A stretch of DNA of 64,000 nt from Cohnella kolymensis (GTDB lineage: Bacteria > Bacillota > Bacilli > Paenibacillales > Paenibacillaceae): contig NZ_JXAL01000021.1 of NCBI RefSeq assembly GCF_000829465.1, positions 41,221-105,220 of the forward strand, given 5' to 3'. The notes below the pieces were generated by a model that was given only the letters and a program-made list of their open reading frames with translations, was not told the origin of the DNA and made no database searches. This document shows positions 1-10,410 of the stretch, piece after piece. The translations under genes were made by a program, and so were the position numbers. The stretch's first letter is position 1, and every line of letters starts with the position of its first letter.

Positions 1-2
1 AG

Positions 3-1034
3 AAGAAAAATGCGAATTTTGTTCTGGTGCTGCTGGACTTTCAAGATTTTAAAAGCGTAAACAATCAAAGCATTGCCAGCGGAAATGAAATTCTGATCAA
101 TATTTCCCGTCTGCTGCAAACGTATTTTCCCGACGCACTCGCGATATCCAGATACGCCGGCGATCGCTTCGCCTTGATACTGCCCGATCACGATAATGCG
201 ATTGATGATTTCCTTTCCTTGCTCGACTCCAAATTACTAGGCTATGAGGTAACGTACTGCCTCACTTTGTTCCCGGCAGAAGTCCGCACCGTTCAAGAGA
301 TCATTGCGTTGGCGGAAGACAGGTTATTTCAAAATAAAAGACTGCTGTGGATGAAACGCGAGGAGCAGATGGTTCAATCCGAAAAGATGAAAATCGTCGG
401 TGAACTGGCTGCCGGCATGGCTCATGAAATTCGTAATCCGTTGACCGCCATGCAGGGATTCATGCAGCTTTCGAAGAGCCAATCTTACAACATTCAGCCC
501 TGGTTTGATCTCATCATGAATGAAATCAAGAGGATGAATGAATTGACGGCGGAGTTTTTGCAATTCTCGAAACCGCACATCAGCAATATGAGACCGGAAT
601 CCATGGCAAAGTGTATCGACAGGGTTGTATTCCTCACGGAATCTCAAGCGACCTCTCGCGGTCACTATCTGACTGTAAGCAATGTTGAGGAATCTGTACT
701 GGTGAAAATGGATCGCGATAAAGTGGTGCAGGTATTGTTAAATCTGATCCGAAACGCGATGGAAGCGATGATTGAACCGGGTCATATTTACGTGCGGGCA
801 AGGCAAGTGAATAAAGAGGTGGTCGTAGACATACAGGATACGGGCACCGGCATGCCCGACGACATCCTGCAAAATATCTTTAACCCGTTCTATACGACGA
901 AAGAAAACGGAACGGGACTGGGTTTATCGATCTGCTACAAAATCGTTCAAGACCATGGCGGAAGCTTGTCCGTGCAAAGCACGGTCGACGAAGGTTCGGT
1001 TTTTACCGTTAAATTACCTGTCATGACAGCATAA
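3..1034 (+). CDS. Sensor histidine kinase with degenerate GGDEF-like domain (5' truncated)
   Basis: The reading frame is open to the window's left edge, so the N-terminus is missing. The first ~100 visible residues resemble the end of a GGDEF domain: LDFQDFKSVN matches the usual D-F-K-x-x-N segment, GNEIL replaces GGDEVL-like sequence and AGDRF stands where GGDEF is expected. A HisKA domain follows with phospho-acceptor motif HEIRNPLTAM, then a HATPase_c domain with N-box (NLIRNAMEAM), G1 box (DTGTGMPDD) and G2 box (GTGLGLSI). It should be an autophosphorylating sensor kinase. With the GGDEF signature lost, the first domain is unlikely to make c-di-GMP and may bind nucleotide as an input. No response regulator is adjacent. 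It is convergent with the MFS gene. Confidence 0.85.
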   Translation, partial: KKNANFVLVLLDFQDFKSVNNQSIASGNEILINISRLLQTYFPDALAISRYAGDRFALILPDHDNAIDDFLSLLDSKLLGYEVTYCLTLFPAEVRTVQEIIALAEDRLFQNKRLLWMKREEQMVQSEKMKIVGELAAGMAHEIRNPLTAMQGFMQLSKSQSYNIQPWFDLIMNEIKRMNELTAEFLQFSKPHISNMRPESMAKCIDRVVFLTESQATSRGHYLTVSNVEESVLVKMDRDKVVQVLLNLIRNAMEAMIEPGHIYVRARQVNKEVVVDIQDTGTGMPDDILQNIFNPFYTTKENGTGLGLSICYKIVQDHGGSLSVQSTVDEGSVFTVKLPVMTA

Positions 1035-1071
1035 GACCGGCTTTATCGCACGGACCTGTATCTTTGGCAGC

Positions 1072-2186
1072 TTAGTATAAAACTAATGGCTGCGCCCCGC
1101 AGCATACAAAAGGAAGCGCCCGGTATCCCCAATGGGTGATGACAAAACCGCCAAGCATGGAGCCCAGCGTTATCCCGATATAAAGAGCGGTATTGTTCCA
1201 TGCCATGACAGACCCGCGTCCGTTCGGATTTTCCATGGCCAAACGGGCTTGATAGGAGGTAAATCCCGCGTAACCTGCGAATGCCCACATGAACTGGAAG
1301 AAGTAAACCCAATCACCGGACGAGAAAAATATTCCGAGCCCCAAAAGCGCTAATGTCAACAAAATGAGCGTGAGCTTTGAAATTCTCCCTTCCCCGAATT
1401 TATCCGTCATTTGGCCGCTCGCAATACTTCCTAAAACCGCCCCGATCCCATAGAACGTAACCGCCAAAGCCACTTCAGAGGAAGAGAATCCATTCTCGTA
1501 ATGAAGAGCAGCGCCCAGATAAACATAAAGTGCATACATAGAGATCCCCCACACTGTAGTCACACTTACTGAGCGAAGGATCCTAAGGAGATTCCCCTTT
1601 TGCATTTTCCCTCTTGCAGTGAATGCGACCGTCACCTTCCCCCATGTTCTGAAATTCACGATGGCCAATACGGCGCCTAAGCTTGCCAATACGGCAAAAA
1701 CCGAACGCCAGCCCCACATGCTTTCTATTAATATGCCGATAGGAGCCCCTGCCCACAGCGCCGTTAAATGCCCGGACACGACAACCGAGAGCCATGAGCC
1801 CCGCCGGTTATGGGGTGCGATATCCCCGATAATGGCGTAGATCAGCGGGGTGACGGAAGCTACCGACATACCCGCCAGAATGCGGCTGACTAAGAGCCAA
1901 GCAAACGATGGCGCGCCTGCCGTTAACAAATTGGATAATGCGAACATAAGCAGGCCCGAAGCAATAAGATTTCTCCTTCCTTCTTTGTCGGAAATCCAGC
2001 CGAAGAACGGGGCGCAATTGCGTAAGTCAAAGCGAAAACACTGACCATCCAGCCGGTCTGGGCTGAGGTCACCTTATATTCCTCTGAAATGAAAGGCAGC
2101 AAAGGCGATATGACAAATAATTCGGTCCCCATCAGAAACAAGGTTATCCATCCCACCGTTAAACCCGCCTTTCCGCTTAACAGCAT
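1072..2186 (-). CDS. MFS drug/sugar exporter (frameshifted)
   Basis: This is a 12-TM major facilitator of the AraJ/YdhP-type drug:H+ antiporter class, about 370 residues when both frames are joined. The N-terminal part (LFLMGTELFVISPLLPFISEE, VFALTYAI) is in one frame. From about 2010 the protein continues in another frame as APFFGWISDKEGRRN, which is the conserved MFS motif A between TM2 and TM3, and then through to the stop. One lost G (ATTGCGCCCC for an expected ATTGGCGCCCC) explains the break. I chose the ATG at 2186, which has AGGG 5 nt upstream; an ATG at 2198 is the alternative. The gene is divergent from the ABC operon. Substrate is unknown. Either a sequencing error or a recent pseudogene. 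Confidence 0.75.
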
Positions 2187-2292
2187 ACGATCCCTCATTC
2201 GGAATTTTTCATATGTATATTCTTCAGGGGGATCAATCGCACTTGAATGAGGGTAGGCGCATATCATGCAATTATTAAGGGTGGTGAACCAC

Positions 2293-3108
2293 TTGGAGAA
2301 TGAAAAGAGCGGACTAAGCCCGATAGAACTTGAAAAAAACGAATGGAGGAAACAAGAGAGGAACAGAAAGCAGCAACGCTGGCTCACCCTCGCGTCGCCG
2401 TTATTCCTCCTCGGGCTGTGGGAGATTCTGGCGCGCAGCGGGATGATCGATTCACGCTTTTTCCCTCCGCCAACGACCATTGTTCAGACCTTCTGGGATC
2501 TGGCGTTAAGCGGCGAGCTGCTTCCGCATGTAGGGATAAGCTTGACACGGATCTTTATGGGCTTTGCGGCGGGAACGATACCGGGTGTTCTCCTTGGACT
2601 GCTTATGGGAATGTACCGGCCGTTAAAATCATTTTTTTCTCCCCTGCTGATGGCCTTAATGCCGATCCCGACACTTGCGTTGATGCCGCTGATCCTCATC
2701 TTGTTCGGCATCGGCGAGGTATCCAAGGTGGTTACGATCGCGGGCAGCGTTTTTTTTCCTGTTGTGATCAACACCGCTGTCGGCGTGGCAAATATCGACC
2801 GTTCTTATGTAGATGTAGCGAAAAACTACGGTGCCGGCCCTGGGCAGTTCTTTTTTCGAATCGCCTTGCCCGGTGCGCTGCCTGTCATGATGGAAGGAAT
2901 TCAGATGGGTCAGGCCATTGCGCTCTTGACCATCGTGGCGGCGGAAATGATCGGAGCGGATTCGGGAATCGGATATCTCATATGGAGCTCGTACAAAGTA
3001 TTTAATTTCAAGCCGATGTATGTCGGGTTGATCCTGATCTCCTTTTTCGGCTATTTATTCTCCATTCTGCTTCGCTGGCTTCAGCAGAAACTGGTTCCTT
3101 GGCAATAA
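2293..3108 (+). CDS. ABC transporter permease, SsuC/TauC/ThiX type
   Basis: This is an integral membrane subunit of a NitT/TauT-family importer (nitrate, sulfonate or pyrimidine-precursor class). It has a charged N-terminus, about six hydrophobic segments, and the inner-membrane permease (EAA) loop around residues 175-200 (DVAKNYGAGPGQFFFRIALPGALPVMMEG), where the ATPase docks. The length of about 270 residues is typical. The TTG at 2293 sits 7 nt downstream of AAGGGTGGTG; an ATG at 2266 is in frame but has no clear ribosome-binding site. The ATPase and binding protein follow on the same strand, so the three form one operon. The substrate cannot be read from the sequence. Confidence 0.88.
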   Translation: MENEKSGLSPIELEKNEWRKQERNRKQQRWLTLASPLFLLGLWEILARSGMIDSRFFPPPTTIVQTFWDLALSGELLPHVGISLTRIFMGFAAGTIPGVLLGLLMGMYRPLKSFFSPLLMALMPIPTLALMPLILILFGIGEVSKVVTIAGSVFFPVVINTAVGVANIDRSYVDVAKNYGAGPGQFFFRIALPGALPVMMEGIQMGQAIALLTIVAAEMIGADSGIGYLIWSSYKVFNFKPMYVGLILISFFGYLFSILLRWLQQKLVPWQ

Positions 3109-3147
3109 CTGCGCATCGCGCCGACGTCTGGCTTAGGGGGGGACAAT

Positions 3148-3932
3148 GTGACTAGAGAGATCAAGATTTCCATCAACCGTCTCACTAAGGCGTTTTATGC
3201 GAAAAATCGTCATGTGACGGCGCTGAAGGATGTTACTCTGCAAGTCGAGGAAGGTGAATTCGTTTGTCTCGTCGGCCCAAGCGGATGCGGCAAAACAACG
3301 CTTCTTCGTATTCTCGCCGGCTTGGAACAGCCCAGTGCGGAAGCTTCACCATTGTCAGGAGCGGCGACGATAAACCGCTTCAGTCGATGATCTTCCAACA
3401 AAACGGCGTGATTCCCTGGATGACGGTAAAAGACAATGTCGCGTTCGGCTTGAAGATGCGCCGATTGCCGTCGGCCTTAGTGAAGGAACGAGTGGATTAT
3501 TACCTGCACAAGGTCGGGCTGTCTCAATTCGCCAACCTGTATCCGAAGGAGCTCTCCGGCGGCATGAAGCAAAGAGTGAGCATCGCCCGGGCGTTCGCCA
3601 ACGATCCGGAAATATTGCTGATGGATGAACCGTTCGCAGCATTGGATGAGCAGAATAAATTCATTTTGCAAGAAGAGCTTCTTAACATATGGGGCGAAAC
3701 CAAGAAAACCGTTCTGTTTATTACACACAGCATTGATGAAGCGATGATGCTGGGCGACCGCACGATCCTATTTTCAGCGCACCCGGGAACAATCGTCGGC
3801 GATAAAAGAATGGAGCTTCCAAGACCGCGCACAACCGCAGGAATACGTTCCGACCGCAGAATGACCGATATGTTCGTCGAAATTTGGAATCACCTGCAAA
3901 AAGAAGTACAGCGCTCGAGAGAACTTTCATAA
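3148..3932 (+). CDS. ABC transporter ATPase, SsuB/TauB type (frameshifted)
   Basis: This is the nucleotide-binding subunit of the adjacent importer. The Walker A motif (GPSGCGKTT) is in the first frame. The Q-loop ([13 protein letters not shown]), signature [15 protein letters not shown], Walker [13 protein letters not shown] and H-loop ITHS lie in the second frame. The frames join near 3343: adding one G to GCGG gives A-G-S-F-T-I and restores a ~260-residue protein. The GTG start at 3148 follows a GGGGGGGA ribosome-binding site, 40 bp after the permease stop. All catalytic motifs are intact apart from the single missing base, so a sequencing deletion is likelier than decay. Confidence 0.85.
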
Positions 3933-3946
3933 AAGGGATGATTGCG

Positions 3947-5044
3947 TTGAAAAAGTGGAGCATGTCCTTATTGTCAATTGTTGTTATGACGGCTTTGGTG
4001 CTGGCGGGATGCAATCGAGGAGACTCTGCCGAACCGTCCGCTTCCGCCTCCGGTTCCACAGGGCAAGAACAGGCTGCGGGCGAAGATCTTGCTCCGCTCA
4101 AGGAGAAGACTAAGGTCATTATCGCCGAGGACGGCGCCGCATCCGGTGCGGGCTTTTATATCGCCGACAAAAAAGGTTACTTCAAAAACTATAATATCGA
4201 TGTCGAGTTCGCCACATTCTCCAACAGCGATGATATGCTTCCCGCTTTAGCGGCCGGCCAGATTGATATCGCAGGTGGCATATCCACCGCATCGTTCTTC
4301 AACTCCATCGCCCAAGGCATCAATGTCAAAATGATCGCGGACAAAGGGCATAACAGGAAAGGCGAATCGTATTTCACCTTTGTCATCGATAAGGATCAGG
4401 AAGGTGTCATTAAGGACTACAAGGATTTGAAGGGCAAGCGAATCGCGGTGTCGGGCGAAAATTCCGTAGACGATTATATATTCCAGGAGATGCTGAATCA
4501 CGCAGGATTTACCCGCGATGACGTGCAGTTTGTTCTCATTCCTGACTTCCCTAACATGCTTGCAGGAATGGAAACCAATTCGCTGGATGCTGCTCTGCAG
4601 ATAGAACCGCTCATTACGAAAGGCGCGGCAGACGGGATTCACGTCAAGTTCCTGGATGCTACCGATTTCGCCCCTGAAGCCCAGATTGCGATGGTGCTGG
4701 CTTCACCGAAATTTGTAGATGAGAAGCGCGATGTCGCCATCCGGTTTATGCTTGCCTACCTGAAGGGACTGCGTGATTATAACGATGTATTCGTAAAAGG
4801 AACCGGAGATAAAGAGGGCGTAATTAACATCATGACGGAGTATACGGCTCTCAAGGAACCGAAGTTATGGGAGCAGGTGAACGTCACCGGACTTGACCCT
4901 AACGGCAAAATGTTCGTAGATGACATTAAGAAACAGTATGAGTGGTATAAGGAAAGAGGAGCTTTGATCAAAGATATCGATCTGAACCAGGCGATCGATA
5001 CGTCCCTCGCTGAAGAGGCGGTAAAGATTCTCGGTCAATATTGA
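3947..5044 (+). CDS. ABC substrate-binding lipoprotein, NMT1/SsuA-like
   Basis: This is the extracellular solute receptor of the upstream importer. A signal peptide ends in the lipobox VLAGC near residue 20, followed by a Ser/Ala-rich linker. The body has the NMT1/THI5-like pattern: GFYIADKKGYFKNYNIDVEF, then AALAAGQIDIAGG, then DLKGKRIAVSGENS. The TTG at 3947 is preceded by AAAGGGATG at good spacing; an ATG at 3938 is the alternative. A strong hairpin terminator follows directly. Aliphatic sulfonates, taurine, nitrate and pyrimidine precursors are all possible ligands; no biosynthetic or desulfonation gene nearby decides between them. Confidence 0.85.
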   Translation: MKKWSMSLLSIVVMTALVLAGCNRGDSAEPSASASGSTGQEQAAGEDLAPLKEKTKVIIAEDGAASGAGFYIADKKGYFKNYNIDVEFATFSNSDDMLPALAAGQIDIAGGISTASFFNSIAQGINVKMIADKGHNRKGESYFTFVIDKDQEGVIKDYKDLKGKRIAVSGENSVDDYIFQEMLNHAGFTRDDVQFVLIPDFPNMLAGMETNSLDAALQIEPLITKGAADGIHVKFLDATDFAPEAQIAMVLASPKFVDEKRDVAIRFMLAYLKGLRDYNDVFVKGTGDKEGVINIMTEYTALKEPKLWEQVNVTGLDPNGKMFVDDIKKQYEWYKERGALIKDIDLNQAIDTSLAEEAVKILGQY

Positions 5045-5050
5045 GACAGA

Positions 5051-5086
5051 AGGCCATCCCTCTCTTCGGAAGGGATGGCCTCTTTA
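5051..5086. terminator. Bidirectional intrinsic terminator
   Basis: An 11-bp perfect stem (AGGCCATCCCT / AGGGATGGCCT) with a short loop is followed by a T-rich tract. It lies between the convergent binding-protein gene and the MBL hydrolase gene and can serve both. Confidence 0.85.
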
Positions 5087-5095
5087 TCGCTGCAG

Positions 5096-6061
5096 CTAAT
5101 CTTTCTGTTGTGACAACCGTTCACGCACCATTGACAGATTTGACTTGAAATCGGATGTAAAATACCAAGCTTGGTAACTCTCAGGAACAGGGATGTCATC
5201 AATATTCAGGTCGTTGCGCAGAATGTCAGCGGCCAGCGCAAAAATATGATGGATGTAGCTTCGAACTTGATGGATGGAGTTCCGGGAACAAACATTTCCA
5301 TGGCCCGGCACGATAATTTCCGGATTCAACGCTTCCACTTTGTCGAGAATTTGCAGCCATTGTTGCGGGTTGCCATGGCTCATGACAGGATGATGATCGG
5401 ACAGGACGAGGTCCCCCATAATGGCGGCTTTGTCCTCCGGCAAATAGAGAAACGCATCGCTTTCCGTATGTCCTCCGCCGTATGTAATAAGCTCCACAGT
5501 GCGCCGGCTGCCGTGTATGGTCAACTGTTGATCGAAAGTCAGATTCGGCAGCGTATTGACCAGGTTAGGGAGCATTTTCATATATTCCCGATCGCTCGCG
5601 ATCTCCCATTGCATCTCTTGTTTTATTTTCTCATTCTTCTCTTGCTTCATTTTCTCTTCATATTCGTCGATTGCACGGTAAAGAAGTTCCGGTTCGGCAC
5701 GATGTCTGCTAAGCCTCTGCTCAACAGCAGTAGCCATGACCTCACGTGTTTTACCGGTGGAAATGATCCGTGCGTCAGGTGCAAACACCTGATTGCCGCA
5801 AGTGTGATCCCCGTGCCAATGAGTATTAAATACATAAGAGACCGGCCGTCCGGTAAGATGCTCTGCAGCGTCCTTCAAATCCTGCGCTGCCTGAAGAGTC
5901 AGCAATGAATCCACGACCAGCGTCTCGTCTCCCAGATCGACAATAGCGGCATTCCCCAAAGAACCTGTGCCCGGGTAAGAGATCGCGGCAAATACGCCCT
6001 CTGCAACCTTTTGCAGCCGAAAATGTTTCGATACGGGAATTGTCTCGGAAATAGATGCCAT
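5096..6061 (-). CDS. MBL-fold metallo-hydrolase
   Basis: This is a metallo-beta-lactamase-fold hydrolase of about 320 residues. The metal-binding motif THWHGDH lies near residue 82, a second histidine is in GGGHTESDAF, the bridging aspartate is in IMGDLVLSDHH and the last histidine is in VPGHG, so a complete dinuclear zinc site is predicted. A charged helical insert (EKMKQEKNEKIKQEMQWE) separates the halves. The ATG at 6061 follows GAGGAGG by 7 nt. It is convergent with the importer and just downstream of the Hsp70/J-TPR pair. It resembles cyclase-like or quinoprotein relay-type MBL proteins; no substrate can be assigned. Confidence 0.85.
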   Translation of the reverse strand: MASISETIPVSKHFRLQKVAEGVFAAISYPGTGSLGNAAIVDLGDETLVVDSLLTLQAAQDLKDAAEHLTGRPVSYVFNTHWHGDHTCGNQVFAPDARIISTGKTREVMATAVEQRLSRHRAEPELLYRAIDEYEEKMKQEKNEKIKQEMQWEIASDREYMKMLPNLVNTLPNLTFDQQLTIHGSRRTVELITYGGGHTESDAFLYLPEDKAAIMGDLVLSDHHPVMSHGNPQQWLQILDKVEALNPEIIVPGHGNVCSRNSIHQVRSYIHHIFALAADILRNDLNIDDIPVPESYQAWYFTSDFKSNLSMVRERLSQQKD

Positions 6062-6080
6062 AAACAAACCTCCTCATTTC

Positions 6081-8614
6081 TCAAGAAAAGAGCTTGAATA
6101 TTTTGTTCCTCAGCTTCTTGCCCATTAACTCTGCGCGCTGCTGCTTCGTGTCTTCATCGTCGGGGTACAATTCCAGAATTCTGTCCGAAACGATAAGAGC
6201 CTCTTTAACGGCATCTCTGTCTTTTAATAGAACCATTTTCAAAAACAACAAACTCAAGTTCTCACCGTCAATTTTTAGTGCGTTTAAGCATTGCTCTTCG
6301 GCGACGGCGTTATTATCGAGATAATAGAGTGCCCATGCCCGATTTTGATGTGCGACCATATAAGACGGATCTAGATCCAAAGCCGCTCTGCTTTGCATGA
6401 CGCACTTTTCATATTCTTGCAGACGCAGATGAGATGTACCTTTTTCTACGTATGCGTGCACCAAGGCGGGATCTAAATCAATAGCGCGGTCCAAATAACC
6501 CAATGCTTCCCTGTTGTTGGCCAGTTGATTATAAGCGCATCCGATCGAGTAGAAAGCATAAGCGTGCAATGGATTAAGTTCTATGGTTTTTTCGTATTCG
6601 ACGGCAGCCTCCTGGAAATTCCCCTGCTCGTATTGAATATCCCCTCTCGTGTAATAGAACTTATCCCGGTTCTCAACCGGCAGAGCGATTGCATGCTCGG
6701 CTGTTCTCAGTGCTTCATCAAAATTAGACAGCTGCTTAAAAGCAAGGACTTTATAAAAATAAGCATCGGCATACCCATTATTGTGTTCGATCGCTTGATT
6801 AAAGCAGCGGATGGCTTCTTCATAATTGTTCGCCTCATAGTGGCAGAGCCCTTTGCAGAAATAGGCGTCCGCATTGCGCTCATCCAATTCCAGAGCCAAG
6901 TCGCAATATTCGATAGCTTCAGCATTCCGGTCCATTAAATAAAGAGCATTCGCTTTCTGATAATACAGCCTGCTGTCCTTAAGCCCGTATTCCGCCGCTT
7001 TGTTAAACTTGTTAAGAACATCCTCATATTGCCTTACCTTGGTCAGAAGCTTCATCTGAACCACGATCGCTTCCGTGAAAGCGGGAGACAGACTCAGCGC
7101 CTCCTCACAAGCTTCATTGCACTCCCCGTACAATTCCAGGCCCAATAAAGCCTCGGCTTTATTCTTGAAAGCATGCGACATGCCAGGCTCCAGACTGATC
7201 GCTTTAGACGCGGCTGCCAGCGCCTCGTTATGCTTCTTCATTTTATTAAGAACGTAGGCTTTATTGTTGTAGATGAAAGCAGCATCCGGCTTAAGCTCCG
7301 CCGCTTCATCGTAACAATGGACGGATTCCTCATAATGCCCGAACTCATCGAGAACATGAGCTTTGAACACAATCAGATCGTAATCGTGAGGATAAGCTTC
7401 CAGTGCTTCGTTCACCTTGGCGTAAGCCAATTCTTGTTTTCCCTGTTGGTATAACGAGATACAGAGCAATTCATAGATTTTGCCGCTCAGCCGGTTCTGC
7501 GCTTCCATCTCAGTGAGAAGATTATAGCTTTCTTCCGATTGGTTCAGTTCAATGTAAGCCTTGGCAAGCTTGAATTTGGTGTCTATATCATCCGGATCCG
7601 CAGCTGCTCGTTCAATCAGTGTCGCCAGCTGAAAATGATGCGCCGAATTCAGCAGATTTTGGACTTCATGATCTTGCGGCAGCAATCCTCTCAGCTTGTT
7701 CAAATGCTCGATTGCGGCTTCATAATTTCCTAAGCTTACGCCGCATTTTCCTAATGAGAACAGCACATCCACATGGTCATGCTGCACCACTACAGCTTTG
7801 CCGAAATCGCGATTCGCCTGATCGAGGTTACCTAGCCTAAAATGCAAATGCCCTCTGTAATAATGGGCAAAAGTATCATTCTCGTCCTGTTCGATCAGCG
7901 CTGTGTAAATACGATTCGCTTCTGTTATGTCTCCGTTTGCCGCCGCATATCTCGCCGTTAAGATCAATAAGTCCGGGTGGTCCGGGCAGATCGCCTTGGC
8001 AGCGTTAATGGATTGGTGCGCGAGGTAATAATCAAAGCCGTCCAATGCCCTGCTTCCATTATGATACTCCGTAATGAAATCGTCCTGCCGTCCGTTCTCA
8101 CAGCGAAGCAGCCATTCATAACGAAACAGATCATTCTTGCTCACTCTGCGTACGACAAAATCAACGAAATTCTTATCAAATTGCGAGTATAACCTTGCCG
8201 AATCGCGCTCCAGGCGAAGTAGCTGTCGAACAGCACCCAGATTTGATGGGGAAGGTAAAACCGGTCGGTCAGAAAGCCGAGAATCCGACTGCTCACTTCT
8301 GTGCTGCTGTCGATCTGGTAGCAAACGTCCTGCTCCAAAATTTCCTTCCAGGCGCCCATGTTCAACCTTTTCCCGTAATCGTTATAAATGGCTTCAAAGC
8401 TGTTCATAAATTCGTCTACGGTCGATAGTGACTTGGACGTTGAATTGTTATCGCTATGTATGGATGAGACGGCTTGTTCATAAGCTTCCCTTAACTTTTG
8501 AAAGCCTTCAGGGTCTGTTTCCGGAGAGTAAATCTGCAGCATCCGCGAGTACGCCCTCTTAATCAACTTGATATCTGTCGTAGGATCTATGCCAAGTATT
8601 TGGAAACTGTCCAT
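6081..8614 (-). CDS. J-like/TPR co-chaperone of the HscC system (frameshifted)
   Basis: The N-terminal ~70 residues (QILGIDPTTDIKLIKRAYSR, then DPEGFQKLREAYEQA) match the J-like domains of E. coli DjlB/DjlC-type proteins. The canonical HPD tripeptide is not present; YSPETDPEGF occupies that place. The rest is a long tetratricopeptide array of roughly 15 or more repeats (for example NPLHAYAFYSIGCAYNQLAN, LDERNADAYFCKGLCHYEAN). The J part and TPR part are in different frames joined near 8211; adding one G to TGGAGC gives F-A-W-E-R-D and an ~840-residue protein. The start ATG overlaps the Hsp70 stop (TAATG), indicating translational coupling. The likely role is delivering or selecting clients for the coupled Hsp70. 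Confidence 0.8.
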
Positions 8615-10311
8615 TAGAAGCCTCCCTTAGTATCGATAGAATCAAAAATATCTTTCAATTGATTGCGCATCTCTTTAATCTGTCTTGTATCTTGCTTCTC
8701 CAGCACCTCTTCAAACGCCCTCAATAACTGTCCGATTTCCAGTCTGACATCCCCGATTTTTTCCTCGAACAATCTTTCGCCGCGTGCCATGATCAATCGG
8801 TTCTCCTGATGTTCGCGAGGATGTATTTTCAATTGAGATAAGCTTTCTATGCTTCTGACAATTTCTTCTTTGCTCATATGGCCGGGATCTTTCTCGATGA
8901 CCATCTCTTTTTTCATACCGGTGGATACGACGGTCACTTCAACTTGCAGTATGCCGTTCACATCATAGGTGAACCTGACGTCGATCGCCTCTTCACCCGC
9001 AGGTTTGGCAGGGACGGGTACGTTCAATTCACCCAGATAAATATTGTCTTTGGATAGCCGGGATTCGCCTTGTAAAATGTCTATGTTTATCACTTTCTGA
9101 TTGTCATGTAACGTATAGAGCCGCTCCACTCTGCTGATCGGGATCGTCGTGTTTCGCTCGATGATCGGCAAGAAATGTCCGGATTCATGATATCCCGCCT
9201 TTCTCACGGATACCGTCGTGCCCAGCGTATAGGGGCACACATCCGTCAGAATCACTTCCTTGAGCATAGCATCCTTACCCTTTAATGCAGCTTGAATCCC
9301 TGCACCCATAGCAACGACCTCGTCCGGATTGATATTCGCGTAAGCGAGCTGGCCGAACAGCTTGCTCACAAACGAACGAATGATGGGCAGCTTGGTTGCT
9401 CCGCCCACCAGCAGAATGGCGTCCAGATCTTTTATTTTCAGTGTGGCGTCATTCAGTGCCCGTTCGATCGGATCCCGAAGTCTATGGAACAGATGTTTCG
9501 AAGCCGCTTCGAATTCATCCAATGTAATATCCTGCGAATACACCTCATCCTGAATGGAACAGGTGATGGTCGTTGTCTTGCTCTCGTTAAAAGCCCGCTT
9601 GGCGATCTCTGCCTGTTTTCGTAACAGCGTCAGCGTTTTTCTGTCCAGCTGCCCGGCGTTCAGGGAATGCTGCTTCAAGAACAGAGAAGTCAGTACATCG
9701 GTAAAATCTTCGCCGCCCAAGTAGTTGTCGCCTGTCACCGCTCTAACTTCCATCACGTTCTCGAACAATTCCAGTATCGAAACGTCGAACGTTCCGCCCC
9801 CTAAGTCAAACACAAGAAACTTCGTATCCGCATTCCTCAAATGAAGACCGTAGGAGATGGCGGCAGCGGTGGGCTCCGTAATCAATCGCTCTACTTTTAA
9901 GCCTGCCAGTTCACCGGCTCTTTTGGTCGCCCTCTTCTGCGCATCGCTAAAATAGGCAGGAACACTGATAACCGCTTCATGAACGGAATGTCCCAGAAAA
10001 TGTTCCGCGTCCTGACGCAGGCTTCCGATGATCAATGCCGATAGCTCTTCCGGCAAAAACTCCTTGGTTCCGAGCCGATACTTCTTCTTGGTGCCCATAT
10101 GGCGCTTGAATACGGATGCGCTCATGTCCGGGTGGGTGATCTGCCTCTCCTTGGCGATCTCTCCGATCAGTACTTCACCATGGTCGTCGATACTGACTAC
10201 CGAAGGCGTCAGATTATGGCCCAAGGCGTTCGGGATCATCACGGACCCCTGCTCCTTCCAAAATGAAACAGCACTATTCGTCGTCCCCAAATCAATTCCA
10301 ATGATCGTCAT
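8614..10311 (-). CDS. HscC-like Hsp70 chaperone
   Basis: This is a 565-residue Hsp70 family ATPase. It has the phosphate-1 loop GIDLGTTNSA, VISVPAYF, phosphate-2 FDLGGGTFDVS, the adenosine motif LVGGATKLP and a substrate-binding beta domain (TIPISRVERLYT, DILQGES). Its lid is short and no EEVD-like tail is present, as in the HscC/HscA-like subfamilies rather than housekeeping DnaK (about 610 residues). The next gene overlaps it and encodes a J-like/TPR protein, the arrangement known for HscC with DjlB/DjlC. The general heat-shock context (grpE, hrcA, dnaJ) is absent here, supporting a specialised chaperone. The function of this class is poorly known. Confidence 0.88.
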   Translation of the reverse strand: MTIIGIDLGTTNSAVSFWKEQGSVMIPNALGHNLTPSVVSIDDHGEVLIGEIAKERQITHPDMSASVFKRHMGTKKKYRLGTKEFLPEELSALIIGSLRQDAEHFLGHSVHEAVISVPAYFSDAQKRATKRAGELAGLKVERLITEPTAAAISYGLHLRNADTKFLVFDLGGGTFDVSILELFENVMEVRAVTGDNYLGGEDFTDVLTSLFLKQHSLNAGQLDRKTLTLLRKQAEIAKRAFNESKTTTITCSIQDEVYSQDITLDEFEAASKHLFHRLRDPIERALNDATLKIKDLDAILLVGGATKLPIIRSFVSKLFGQLAYANINPDEVVAMGAGIQAALKGKDAMLKEVILTDVCPYTLGTTVSVRKAGYHESGHFLPIIERNTTIPISRVERLYTLHDNQKVINIDILQGESRLSKDNIYLGELNVPVPAKPAGEEAIDVRFTYDVNGILQVEVTVVSTGMKKEMVIEKDPGHMSKEEIVRSIESLSQLKIHPREHQENRLIMARGERLFEEKIGDVRLEIGQLLRAFEEVLEKQDTRQIKEMRNQLKDIFDSIDTKGGF

Positions 10312-10410
10312 AAATCCCTCCGCGGTGAGTTGCAGTTAAGCCTAATATTCGTCAAATTTTTACATAATCCTTCCTTTTGTTATGGGTACTTCTGCTTGAA
10401 TCCAAAACAA

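Noticed and set aside
5171..5908. Long plus-strand open frame (about 245 codons) opposite the MBL hydrolase
   Set aside because: It is antisense to a gene with a complete metal-binding motif set, has no ribosome-binding site and no recognisable domain.
8141..8614. A stand-alone 157-residue J-domain protein
   Set aside because: Its last ~15 residues are unlike any family and the conserved sequence resumes in the neighbouring frame, so it is the N-terminus of the J-like/TPR protein cut by an indel.
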